Made by a program: the position numbers and the translations under genes | Part shown: piece by piece, positions 37,503 to 46,694 of the stretch | How the letters are laid out: every line of letters begins with the position of its first letter | Position numbering within the stretch: the stretch's first letter is position 1 | Notes under the pieces: model-generated | Seen by the model: the letters and a program-made list of their open reading frames with translations, nothing else | The model's database searches: none | What the model was told of the DNA's origin: nothing | Source of the DNA: Armatimonadota bacterium | GTDB lineage: Bacteria > Armatimonadota > Armatimonadia > Armatimonadales > Capsulimonadaceae | Length of the DNA stretch: 64,000 nt | Assembly (NCBI GenBank): GCA_025354405.1 | Contig: JANXMY010000150.1 | Span: forward strand, 62,001 to 126,000 | Reading direction: 5' to 3'

Positions 37503-38171
37503 CTATTCTTGTGGTTTGCGTGCGGAGACGGCATAGAGCGGGTCGGTGCGGCCGGGGTGAGGGCTGAGATCGTGGGTTTTGATCTGCTCCCACCCGCCGC
37601 TCTCCTCAAAACAAAGCTGTACCAGAGCAGCATGCTGGGAATCATCGGTGGAGAGCCAGAGGCGCGTGGCTTTGGTCGGGAAGCAGCGGTTGGAAAACGC
37701 GACCAGAAAGCTGCCCCCAGGGCGCAGGACGCGTCTCACTTCGGCAAAGACATCCGCAGGCCGCAGCAGGTACTGGACACTGACTGTGCAGAGCACAGTG
37801 TCGAACGTACCCTCAGGGTAGGGAAGTACGGGATTTTCGTTCAAGCTCTGGACGACATGTTCGGTGAGCTGGGTATTTGCCGCCATTTCGGCGCCGCTCA
37901 GGCCCAGCCCAGCAACGCGATGGCACGCGGCCCGAATGTCCGGCGGAATGTGGGAGAGATAGGCCGACATCAAGTCCAGCACATCGGCATCAATCGGGAT
38001 ATACGGACGAAAAAACTCGCCGAGAGACGAGATTGCCGGATCGTCGATATGGGCAACCAGGCGCGGCACCCGGTAAAAGTCGCCGTCGGGAGACTCATCC
38101 TGCCTCGAAAAATATTCGCCGGGAATATCTCCCAGGGAAAATACCTCCGACGTTTGACTCTTTGATTCCAA
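37503..38171 (-). CDS. Class I SAM-dependent methyltransferase
   Basis: FPEGTFDTVLCTVSVQYLLRPADVFAEVRRVLRPGGSFLVAFSNR-type motif (PYPEGTFDTVLCTVSVQYL). Confidence 0.8.
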   Translation of the reverse strand: MESKSQTSEVFSLGDIPGEYFSRQDESPDGDFYRVPRLVAHIDDPAISSLGEFFRPYIPIDADVLDLMSAYLSHIPPDIRAACHRVAGLGLSGAEMAANTQLTEHVVQSLNENPVLPYPEGTFDTVLCTVSVQYLLRPADVFAEVRRVLRPGGSFLVAFSNRCFPTKATRLWLSTDDSQHAALVQLCFEESGGWEQIKTHDLSPHPGRTDPLYAVSARKPQE

Positions 38172-38187
38172 CTTTCGCCACTCGTTT

Positions 38188-39186
38188 CTACTGTGCTGGT
38201 GTTACCATCACATCCGCGATGTCCTGTTTCGTCCCATCGGGGAAGATAAGATGCAGTGTCGGATGCGGGAGAACATTTCCATTTCCATCGGTGAGAACGA
38301 CGGAAGAATCAAAAACTTTGGTGCCGGACGTCATATGAATTGTCACACCCGCATCTGTTCCGCTGAATGTCCCCGTGTAGTGCTCGGTGCCGCCAGTATC
38401 GAAAGCGATAGACGCTCCAAAATTACTACCCGTACTATCGACGGTGAGATTGCTAAGATGAACCTTCGTATTATTACCCAGATCGATCAGGAACGTACCA
38501 CTGTAGTTATCTTTGCCGGTGGCATCTGTAGCAACTGCAACTGTATACTGCGTCGAGGCTTTGTCGAGTGTCAGGGCGAGTGTCCCCGTTACTGACATAT
38601 CGGTTGCGTTTGTACGGACGACTGTGGCGTCTCCGATGCCGGGGAAGTAGCCGCTTGCAAGATTGATGTGGACTGAGGTCGTGTTCGGGTAAACAGAGAA
38701 TGTCGAGGGAAGTGTCGCCACGGCATTACCCGAGGGTATGGCTCCGGCCGCATCGCTGAAGAAATTATACTGAAAAATTGTGCTGCTGGTGCGGGATGTT
38801 GTGTAATAGAGATTAATTCCTGGGTTGAAATTAATCGCTGATGCCGTTGGTGCTGACACTGCCTTTGAGGTCAGCAGGCGAAGGCTGGGGACACTGAAAT
38901 GACGCAGGGGCTGAATTGCTGGAACAGCAGCAGATGCGATATCCTGGCTCGGCAAGTCTAATGATAAAAAGAGGCCACCGATCAGTGCGAACAGGCCATG
39001 CGTCGTTGCCACGGCTGCGGATTTCAACTGCGGGTTGCTGCCGGCTCCCGGAGCCGGACTCATCGCTATGTCCCCGCCTCCTCCACTTCCTCCACAGCCG
39101 GCAAGGAATAGAAAAGCAATGGGAAAAGCAACGGCAACCAAAGTACGAGAAATTCTTCTCGCAGAAAGGGACGAAGTGCGGGGCAT
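38188..39186 (-). CDS. Lipoprotein, function unknown
   Basis: Signal peptide with lipobox AFLFLAGC then Gly-rich linker; beta-rich remainder. Confidence 0.65.
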   Translation of the reverse strand: MPRTSSLSARRISRTLVAVAFPIAFLFLAGCGGSGGGGDIAMSPAPGAGSNPQLKSAAVATTHGLFALIGGLFLSLDLPSQDIASAAVPAIQPLRHFSVPSLRLLTSKAVSAPTASAINFNPGINLYYTTSRTSSTIFQYNFFSDAAGAIPSGNAVATLPSTFSVYPNTTSVHINLASGYFPGIGDATVVRTNATDMSVTGTLALTLDKASTQYTVAVATDATGKDNYSGTFLIDLGNNTKVHLSNLTVDSTGSNFGASIAFDTGGTEHYTGTFSGTDAGVTIHMTSGTKVFDSSVVLTDGNGNVLPHPTLHLIFPDGTKQDIADVMVTPAQ

Positions 39187-39317
39187 GATGTGGTGATCCT
39201 TTGAGTTTGCAGGCTATGAAGCCAAAACGGCTTCGTGCAAACTCACAATATCACCACTGCGTTAAAGCATCGTTAAATATCGCGCGGCGGGATCGGTATT
39301 ACTGCGCTGTCGCTATC

Positions 39318-39941
39318 TTAATCGCATCGGTCAGTGCTGAGACATTCAATCACAGAGGCAGCTAGCCGTTGGTGTCCGAGATCGTTGAGGTGAGCATCGT
39401 CGGCGGAGAGCTGTGCAAAGTTGTGACTGTTGATCCCGGCGTTAGCCCCAGCATCGACGATCTTCAGGTTATATCGAGTGGCGAGGCGGCGCACCGAATC
39501 ATTATAGTTTTCAAGTATGAGGCCGAGTGCGTTCGGCGTTTCAGCATCGCCCCGGTACACGAGTGTCATGAGAATAATCTGCGCATTCGGCAGGTTTTCG
39601 ATTAAGCCCCGCAGTGCCGTGTCGTAGTCCCAGTAGAATGTCCCCTGCTGGAACTGTTCTGGGTCCCCCAGCGGTTTGCCCGAAGCAAAATCGTTGGCTC
39701 CATAGAGAATTATGACCCAGGCGGGATCCGCGTGAAGAATATCGGGAACTCGTCCGATGCCACTTTCTTCATCAATCACCATGCCTTTATCGTCGCGCCC
39801 GGTCATGGAAGTCCCGCCGACGCCCAGATTGGTCTCGTCCCAACCCATAGTTCGGCAAACCAGAGTGCTGAACCGCTTCTCCGGACTGGAGGCACCGCTT
39901 CCTTCGACCGTTGAAGCACCAAAAAATACGCATTTTGTCAT
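39318..39941 (-). CDS. SGNH/GDSL hydrolase
   Basis: VFFGASTVEGSG; VIILYGANDFASG; LSADDAHLNDLGHQRLA. Confidence 0.85.
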   Translation of the reverse strand: MTKCVFFGASTVEGSGASSPEKRFSTLVCRTMGWDETNLGVGGTSMTGRDDKGMVIDEESGIGRVPDILHADPAWVIILYGANDFASGKPLGDPEQFQQGTFYWDYDTALRGLIENLPNAQIILMTLVYRGDAETPNALGLILENYNDSVRRLATRYNLKIVDAGANAGINSHNFAQLSADDAHLNDLGHQRLAASVIECLSTDRCD

Positions 39942-40040
39942 GTGTGTGTATCCCCGGAATATGTCGGCTTTAATCCGTGGCATATGCCTGCGGCATGCTC
40001 TTTCTATTTTCGCCGTGCCGGGGGCAGGCTAGTCCCGATC

Positions 40041-40463
40041 CTAGGGAGAAGTATCTCTCATCAAAACAACCGTTTCCTGCGCAGCGGGGTAGGTTAAAAT
40101 CACTTTCTCCCCCGTGAGAATATAGTGATAGACGGTCTCCATTGGGCCGCCAAGCAGTACTTTTTTCTGCTGTCCGGCAATTTCAATCATGCGATTTGTC
40201 GTGTTCTGTGTCAGGATGCCGCCGCGGAGTGACCATGATCCTTCCGCGATCAGACGGCCCTGGGGAAGTGTCAGGACGATTGTATCCGCCCCGCCACGGC
40301 GAAGCTGCCAGTCGATTGGCAGCGAAACGGTGCCGGTATGCGACGTCCCGTGCCACTGCCCGACTAACTTTTCCGTATCCGTCGGGTGATGGCAGCCGCA
40401 GAAGAGAGCAGGGGCCAGAAGAACGGCGAGCGAAGACCAGCATGTGCGGCGAGAGATTTTCAA
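40041..40463 (-). CDS. Small lipoprotein, function unknown
   Basis: SSLAVLLAPALFCGCHHPTDTEKLVGQWHGTS lipobox-like start. Confidence 0.55.
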   Translation of the reverse strand: MKISRRTCWSSLAVLLAPALFCGCHHPTDTEKLVGQWHGTSHTGTVSLPIDWQLRRGGADTIVLTLPQGRLIAEGSWSLRGGILTQNTTNRMIEIAGQQKKVLLGGPMETVYHYILTGEKVILTYPAAQETVVLMRDTSP

Positions 40464-40559
40464 AAGCCTTGCTCCCTAATCCTGAGACTTTTCGCCGCGC
40501 CGGTGGGCTTCTCCTGCATCAAACTTTTTGGGTATAACCTGCATATTAAGGAGGTCGCT

Positions 40560-41498
40560 ATGCCCAAGTTTCCTTTTATCTCACCAAGTCTCGCGCCGAT
40601 CCCCGGTCAAGTCGGAACCGCCTGGCGGTTTTGGAGCCATTTTCAGTCATTAAATGTGACCGCTATCGCAGAGGAAGCGGAGCGGCCATTTCACCTGGCT
40701 CTCATTGGGACAAGTGACCAGACTGCTTTGCTGGCGGCACGGCTTGCGCTGGAGTCACCGACGCCGCGCGATCTGGGCGAAAACGGTCCTGCGAATATTC
40801 TCCCATACATCGGTACTTACGGTGAAGCTGTTCAGGCTCCGCAGGACAGCCTTGTTCTCGACGCCGACCCGCTGACCGCTGATGAATCACATCTGGCGCA
40901 GACACTGGCCAAGATGGTGCTGGCTCGGCCCGAGCTGCGGCTCTCCCTGGCTCGTCACATCCCCGCGTTCCGGCCGGCGGTCTCGGCGCAGCTGATCGGC
41001 GAGGCCTCCAAAAACAATGCCCGGATCGCGCTGATCTCTGCGTTGCCGGGAATCCTGCCGATTACTGCCTTTCTGTCTCCGGCGACCGCGCTCGGCGACA
41101 TGATTATCCTCACCCGTAACCAGATTATCCTGCTGCTGAAGATCGCGGCGGTCTATGGCAAAGAGGTCGATCTCCGCGCTCGGACGCGTGAGCTGCTGCC
41201 GGTGGTCGGCAGTGCCTTTGGGTGGCGTGCAGCCGCCCGTGAGCTTGTTGGTCTGGTCCCCGGGGGAATTGGTCTGGTCGTCAAAGGCTCGATTGCCTAT
41301 GCCGGAACTTACACGGTGGGGAAAGCCGCTATGATCTATTACAGCACCGGGCAGACACTCTCGGCCTCGCGGCTGCGCCAGCTCTATCTTGACTCATTGA
41401 AAGAGGCAACGGTGCGTATTCAGCCGCTTTTACAGCGCCTTCGGCCTTCGGCTAAGTCTGAATCTGGGCTTGACAAACCCTCTTCCACCGAGGTATAA
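40560..41498 (+). CDS. DUF697/YcjF-like protein
   Basis: ALISALPGILPITAFLSPATALGDMIILTRNQIILLLKIAAVYGKEVD...GTYTVGKAAMIYYSTGQTLSASRLRQLY. Start set at ATG 40560 with GGAGG upstream. Confidence 0.65.
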   Translation: MPKFPFISPSLAPIPGQVGTAWRFWSHFQSLNVTAIAEEAERPFHLALIGTSDQTALLAARLALESPTPRDLGENGPANILPYIGTYGEAVQAPQDSLVLDADPLTADESHLAQTLAKMVLARPELRLSLARHIPAFRPAVSAQLIGEASKNNARIALISALPGILPITAFLSPATALGDMIILTRNQIILLLKIAAVYGKEVDLRARTRELLPVVGSAFGWRAAARELVGLVPGGIGLVVKGSIAYAGTYTVGKAAMIYYSTGQTLSASRLRQLYLDSLKEATVRIQPLLQRLRPSAKSESGLDKPSSTEV

Positions 41499-41499
41499 T
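41470..41499 (+). promoter_or_regulatory. Consensus sigma70-type promoter for greA; -10 box contains the upstream stop codon
   Basis: TTGACA - 18 nt - TATAAT; TAA (41496-41498) is the stop of the preceding gene. Confidence 0.85.
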
Positions 41500-41607
41500 G
41501 CCGCGCAAACTTTTGCAACAAATGGGCCTGAAAGTAACGTATTCATACACGATGCGCTGTCTGTTTGGGTGCTGCAAATAATCCCTGGTGCGAGGAGACC
41601 GAGCGAT

Positions 41608-42081
41608 TTGGGTGATATTGAAGAGATCGTGCTGACACCGGTCGGCTACAAAGAATTGGTCGATGAGTTGGAGTCACTTCGAACGGTCGAGCGGCGTGAT
41701 GTCGCCGAGCGTATCCGTGATGCCATCACCTATGGCGAGCTGACTGAGAACTCGGAATACGAAGATGCCAAGAACGCTCAGGCGTTTTTGGAAGGCCGTA
41801 TTGAGGACTTGAAGCACATTATGCAGCTTGCGCGCCCGATGGAAATGGATGAGATACCGATTGATTTTGTGGGCCTTGGATCCATCGTCACCGTGCGTGA
41901 CGACATCGAAGACTGGGAATTTACACTGGTTACGCCGGTGGAAGCGGACCCCAGCCGCGAAAAGATCAGCGATGAGTCGCCTGTCGGTGAGGCTCTCGTC
42001 GGTAAAAAAGTCGGCGAGGCCGTGACAGTCACGACTCCTGCCGGAAAGACTCGCTATGAAGTTGTCGCAATCCGCAAATAA
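41608..42081 (+). CDS. greA: Transcription elongation factor GreA
   Basis: LTPVGYKELVDELESLRTVERRDVAERIRDAITYGELTENSEYEDAKNAQAFLEGRI; TTG start preceded by AGGAG. Confidence 0.92.
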   Translation: MGDIEEIVLTPVGYKELVDELESLRTVERRDVAERIRDAITYGELTENSEYEDAKNAQAFLEGRIEDLKHIMQLARPMEMDEIPIDFVGLGSIVTVRDDIEDWEFTLVTPVEADPSREKISDESPVGEALVGKKVGEAVTVTTPAGKTRYEVVAIRK

Positions 42082-42113
42082 CTAAACGCAAAATAACTAA
42101 ACGCAAAATAATT
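42076..42113. repeat. 15-bp tandem repeat, about 2.5 copies, beginning within the greA stop region
   Basis: AAATAACTAAACGCA x2 then AAATAATT. Confidence 0.85.
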
Positions 42114-42173
42114 GACTGCCTCCCCATTGCCTCGGCATTTGACGTGCCGGGGTATTTATTAAGGACAATCCGC

Positions 42174-43712
42174 TTGCCTGAAGACTATTCGACTTTGACG
42201 GACCTGGCTGCCGAGGGCAGTGGACTCGATCCGGTCCGTCGGCAAAAGCTTGCCGACCTGCGCGAGGCCGGCCGGGACCCATTCGCCCACGAGCGCTTCG
42301 AGGTCACACACCATGCGGCGAAGATCGTTGCCGAGTTTGAGGCTCTCGATGGTCAAACAGTTTCTGCCGCCGGGCGAATCACTTCTGTTCGCGTCCAGGG
42401 GAAAGTGGCGTTTCTCGACATCACGGACACCACTGGGCGAATTCAGCTTTATGCTCGTCGTGATGAAGTCGGCGATGATTTGTTTGATGACATCAAACAT
42501 CACACTGACCTTGGAGACATTCTCGGAGTCTCAGGCTTCGTGTTTCGGACCCAGCGCGGCGAAATCTCGATCCATGTCCGGGAATGGACTCTGCTGGCCA
42601 AGTCCCTGCGCCCTTTACCGTTCGGCAAAGAATATGAAACCGACAGCGGTGAGGAGAAGCATGCGGGGGGGCTGAAAGATCCCGAGATGCGCTATCGTCA
42701 GCGTTCGGTCGATCTGCTGGTGAACCGCGACTCACGCGAGCGTCTGCTGGGCCGCATGAAAATCGTGCGGGCGATGCGTGATTACCTGGACACACATGAT
42801 TATCTGGAAGTTGAGACACCGGTCCTGCAGGCCATGGCCGGTGGGGCGGCGGCCCGTCCGTTTCTGACCCACCACAATGCGCTGGACACGGAGCTGCATC
42901 TGCGGATTTCGCTGGAGTTGTATCTCAAGCGTCTGATCATCGGCGGCCTGGACCGGGTCTATGAAATCGGGCGAGTCTTTCGCAATGAAGGCATGTCCAC
43001 CCGGCATAATCCTGAATTTACGCTGATGGAAGTGTACGCAGCTTACGCGAATCTTGATGATATGATGGCCTTGGTTGAGGGTATGTTTCGGCACATCTGC
43101 CGCGCTTTACATGGCCAGGAAAACTTCTCGTTTCAGGGGCAGGAGATCGATCTGGCTCCGAGCTTTACGCGTCTGCCCATTCTGGAAGGGATTCGTTTGA
43201 ACGCCGGAGTTGCGCCGGAGGAGCTGACGACGCTTGAGTTGGCTCATGCCGTCCTGACGCGTCTAGGTCTGCCGACAGAGAACGAACCGACAGTGGGGGG
43301 CATCATCGAAAAGCTGCATGAAAAGTTCACCCAGCCGACATTGATTCAGCCGACATTCATCACGGAGTTCCCGGCGGAAACATCGCCGCTGGCAAAAAAG
43401 ATGCCCGGCAATCCAGCCCTGACTCGACGGTTCGAAATCTATATGGCGGGGGCAGAGCTTGGCAATGCTTTCAGCGAGATCAATGACCCGATCGATCAGC
43501 GTGAGCGGTTTGCAGCGCAGTCCGATCTGCGGGCTGGCGGCGATGCGGAAGCCCATCCGATGGATGAAGATTTCCTGCGGGCGATGGAGTATGGAATGCC
43601 GCCCACCGGTGGATTTGGGGGTGGGGTAGATCGACTGGCAATTATCCTGACCGATGCGCCTTCCATCCGTGATGTGATTCTGTTCCCGCTGCTGCGCCCG
43701 GAGCGCGGATAG
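42174..43712 (+). CDS. lysS: Lysyl-tRNA synthetase, class II
   Basis: RPFLTHHNALDTELHLRISLELYLKRLIIGGLDRVYEIGRVFRNEGMSTRHNPEFTLMEVYAAYANLDDMM; GGFGGGVDRLAIILTDAPSIRDVILFPLLRPE. TTG start with AAGGAC upstream. Confidence 0.96.
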   Translation: MPEDYSTLTDLAAEGSGLDPVRRQKLADLREAGRDPFAHERFEVTHHAAKIVAEFEALDGQTVSAAGRITSVRVQGKVAFLDITDTTGRIQLYARRDEVGDDLFDDIKHHTDLGDILGVSGFVFRTQRGEISIHVREWTLLAKSLRPLPFGKEYETDSGEEKHAGGLKDPEMRYRQRSVDLLVNRDSRERLLGRMKIVRAMRDYLDTHDYLEVETPVLQAMAGGAAARPFLTHHNALDTELHLRISLELYLKRLIIGGLDRVYEIGRVFRNEGMSTRHNPEFTLMEVYAAYANLDDMMALVEGMFRHICRALHGQENFSFQGQEIDLAPSFTRLPILEGIRLNAGVAPEELTTLELAHAVLTRLGLPTENEPTVGGIIEKLHEKFTQPTLIQPTFITEFPAETSPLAKKMPGNPALTRRFEIYMAGAELGNAFSEINDPIDQRERFAAQSDLRAGGDAEAHPMDEDFLRAMEYGMPPTGGFGGGVDRLAIILTDAPSIRDVILFPLLRPERG

Positions 43713-43724
43713 GCCAATCGACCA

Positions 43725-45479
43725 ATGGCGGAGCTTCTGGATCGGTCTGCGGAAAACGAACATCGGCTGCTGTCCGGCCTGCTGTCCGGTTTGGCATGTC
43801 TTGCTGTCGGCCTTTTGATACTGGGGATGGTTCTTGGTCGGCAGTCCGATCAGGAGCTCATGGCGGCGCGTCAGTGTGCCTTGCTGTCCTCCGATGCCCT
43901 CTGGGTCTATGCCGTTGTTCCGCATCCGGGTGTGGCGACTGATCCCGCTCTGGAATCCTCACCACTCGTGCTGCTGCGTCCGCCGATGGTGGATACCAGC
44001 GACCTGAGTATTCCTGCTCCGATGGTTCCCCCCCCGCCATCGATTACTCCTGAAGCCTCCCCCCTTGAAGACTGGCATCCTTTGATGCGGGGCATGGTCT
44101 GGCAGCATAACCGTCTGCGCGCTCTGTACCCTCGTGAAATCGGCCAAGCCGATGCAGAGTGGAAGTCTTTTTCCTCTTCACTCCAGGGCTCCGGACAGCT
44201 GCGGTGGTCGGAAACTACTGAGCTCAACGGGGCGCTGCGCAGCTCCGGGGACAGCCTGCAGTCTCGGGCGAGCGCCCTGCACCAGCTTTCAGTCCAAATC
44301 GTCGTCGGCGGGCTGCTGCTGCTCGCGGGCCTCTTTGCCTGGGCGACCGGCCTGCTGGGCCAGCGGCGTCTGGAGGCGGAACGTGTGCAGGGCGAGCGGC
44401 AGCGTCTTGAGACTGTTCTGGAAGCCGCGGGGGAAGGTGTCTATCAAGTAGATGCCATGGGTGGGTGCACCTACATCAATTCGGCGGCAGCGACACTCTT
44501 GGGATACCGTGCCAAAGAGCTTCGCGGCAAGAATATGGCCCGGCTTCTGTACCAAAATCCCGATGAAGGGGCGTCTCTCGATTCCGAAAACAACCCGCTT
44601 CAGCAGACCCTGAAGACCGGGGAAACGACTCGGGAGGAAGATGACACTCTCTGGCGGCGGGACGGCTCCTCATTCCCAGCGGCGACTGTCGCTTCACCCA
44701 TTATGACGCCGCGCGGCCTGAACGGTGCCGTCGTGACCTTCTCCGACATCTCCGGGCGTAAATCCACTGAGGTGCTGCGCGACGATCTGACCGAGATGAT
44801 TGTACACGACCTGCGGACACCGCTGACATCCCTTCTGACCGGACTTCAGACCTTGTCCCTGGCCGGAGAAATGAACTCAGCCCAGACGGAGATGCTGGGA
44901 ATTGCGCTGGGCGGCGGTGAGACGCTTCTGGCGATGGTCAGTGATCTGCTGGATATCAGCAAGATGGAAGCAGGGCTGATCGTACTAGATAAGCGCCCGG
45001 TGATCGGCGCAGAAGTGATTGAACAGGCTCTGAGCCAGATCGCTCCGCTTGCCCGCACGAATGGCCTGCGCGTCGCCCGCCATATCGCACCCGACCTGCC
45101 GATTGTGCTGGCCGATGAAGAGAAGCTTCGCCGTGCTCTGGTCAACCTGCTCGGAAATGCAGTCAAGTTCACGCCGCGCGGCGGCATTGTGACAATTGCC
45201 GCCGCGTATGACCCTGCCGAAGGGGGCGTCGTCTTTGCGGTCGGGGACACAGGCGAAGGCATTCCCGCTCATGCCGTCAAACGGATATTTGAGAAGTTCG
45301 GTCAGGTGGAGAGCCGGAAAGCGGGGCGAAAAATGTCTACCGGTCTCGGTCTGACTTTTTGCAAGCTGGTCGCGGAATCACACGGCGGACGTATCTGGGT
45401 AGAGAGCAAATTGGGCAAAGGCAGCCGCTTTCTGCTCACGATCCCGGCGACCCTCGCTGGCAGTTCCACGCGTCCCTAA
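43725..45479 (+). CDS. PAS-domain sensor histidine kinase
   Basis: PAS VLEAAGEGVYQVDAMGGCTYINSAAATLLGY; HisKA MIVHDLRTPLTSLLTGL; HATPase NLLGNAVKFTPRGG, GDTGEGIP, STGLGLTFCKLVAESHGG. Confidence 0.93.
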   Translation: MAELLDRSAENEHRLLSGLLSGLACLAVGLLILGMVLGRQSDQELMAARQCALLSSDALWVYAVVPHPGVATDPALESSPLVLLRPPMVDTSDLSIPAPMVPPPPSITPEASPLEDWHPLMRGMVWQHNRLRALYPREIGQADAEWKSFSSSLQGSGQLRWSETTELNGALRSSGDSLQSRASALHQLSVQIVVGGLLLLAGLFAWATGLLGQRRLEAERVQGERQRLETVLEAAGEGVYQVDAMGGCTYINSAAATLLGYRAKELRGKNMARLLYQNPDEGASLDSENNPLQQTLKTGETTREEDDTLWRRDGSSFPAATVASPIMTPRGLNGAVVTFSDISGRKSTEVLRDDLTEMIVHDLRTPLTSLLTGLQTLSLAGEMNSAQTEMLGIALGGGETLLAMVSDLLDISKMEAGLIVLDKRPVIGAEVIEQALSQIAPLARTNGLRVARHIAPDLPIVLADEEKLRRALVNLLGNAVKFTPRGGIVTIAAAYDPAEGGVVFAVGDTGEGIPAHAVKRIFEKFGQVESRKAGRKMSTGLGLTFCKLVAESHGGRIWVESKLGKGSRFLLTIPATLAGSSTRP

Positions 45480-45578
45480 GATGCCGCCCCGAATGCCAAT
45501 GTTTGAGATGTGCGTTTTTGTGTAACGCTTACAGTAACCAAGTTATGTCAGGTTGAGGCTACTCTCTCTAAACCACTT

Positions 45579-46616
45579 ATGGAACGAAAAACTTCCGCTG
45601 AACTGGGTCAGTCCGTGGGCGCGGTTTGTATCACGGTCATCCTGCTCTTTCTATGCACCTGGGGTGAGATCGGCATTCAGCACGTCGCCGGAGTCAATCG
45701 TCCCTACACGATTTTCTATCTGATCCCGGTGGCAGTCGCTGCGGCACTGCTGGGTGTTCGCGGCGGAGTTTTGACGGCTCTCGCGGCCATCGCGCTGGCT
45801 CGCGTCTATCTATTTGCTGATGATAAGCACGGCCTTGCACTGATCTCTTTTCCCAGCACCGCCGAAGCAGTCGAATTCTTTGCTCTTCTCCTTGGGACAC
45901 TCACCATTGCTCTGGTCACTGGCCGCCTGCGAGCAACTGTGGGCGACCTCAAAGAGACATACACAAATCTCCAAGCAGCGAATCAGAAGCTGACCGAGAG
46001 CGAGCTGCAGCGGCGGGTTTTTAACCGGGACGTTCTGCTTGCCGTGACGGGGGGCAAGCTGCGATTGGTGGAACTGGATGAGATCCCCCTGCCGGGACTT
46101 ACGACGGGGCCTTCACTCTTTTCTTTGTCCCTCTCCGAGCCGAAAGATGCGACGAACCTACGCCACAAGCTGATACTGGTCGGGAAAAAAGCAGGGATGG
46201 ATGTGGAGCGCCTCGGTGACTTGGCCACAGCAGCCACTGAAGCGGCAACCAATGCGATCAAGCACGGAAGTGGTGGTCAGGCGACCGCGTGGGCGACTGA
46301 GAGTTCTGTGATCATACAAATCGAAGACCATGGAACGGGAATTACTCCCGACCATCTGGCGCGGGCGACCATGGAGCAGGGGTTTTCGACACGCATCTCT
46401 CTGGGCATGGGATTTCATCTGATGCTGCAGTCCACGGATACGCTTGCACTCTGTACGGGTGCAAGCGGCACGACGATCCTGCTTCAAATCTCAACAAAGC
46501 CGCGCCAGGCTTTGCAGGATACTGTCCTCGCCCGCTATGCAAATCTCTCCGAGCCACTTTCCTCCGCCGCTTTGAGTGCTTTGCTGCCCTCTTCTTCTCG
46601 TGCTGCATCCGCTTAA
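45579..46616 (+). CDS. Membrane-anchored HATPase protein (DUF4118-like N-terminus, RsbW/SpoIIAB-like C-terminus)
   Basis: VNRPYTIFYLIPVAVAAALLGVRGGVLTALAAIALA; LGDLATAATEAATNAIKHGSGGQATAWATESSVIIQIEDHGTGI. Confidence 0.8.
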   Translation: MERKTSAELGQSVGAVCITVILLFLCTWGEIGIQHVAGVNRPYTIFYLIPVAVAAALLGVRGGVLTALAAIALARVYLFADDKHGLALISFPSTAEAVEFFALLLGTLTIALVTGRLRATVGDLKETYTNLQAANQKLTESELQRRVFNRDVLLAVTGGKLRLVELDEIPLPGLTTGPSLFSLSLSEPKDATNLRHKLILVGKKAGMDVERLGDLATAATEAATNAIKHGSGGQATAWATESSVIIQIEDHGTGITPDHLARATMEQGFSTRISLGMGFHLMLQSTDTLALCTGASGTTILLQISTKPRQALQDTVLARYANLSEPLSSAALSALLPSSSRAASA

Positions 46617-46694
46617 TCAAAACTTAACTTCTTCTTAACACTTCTTTAACATGAGGCCAGTAAAATGACCTGCATTGAAGAAAAGGAGAATGAG

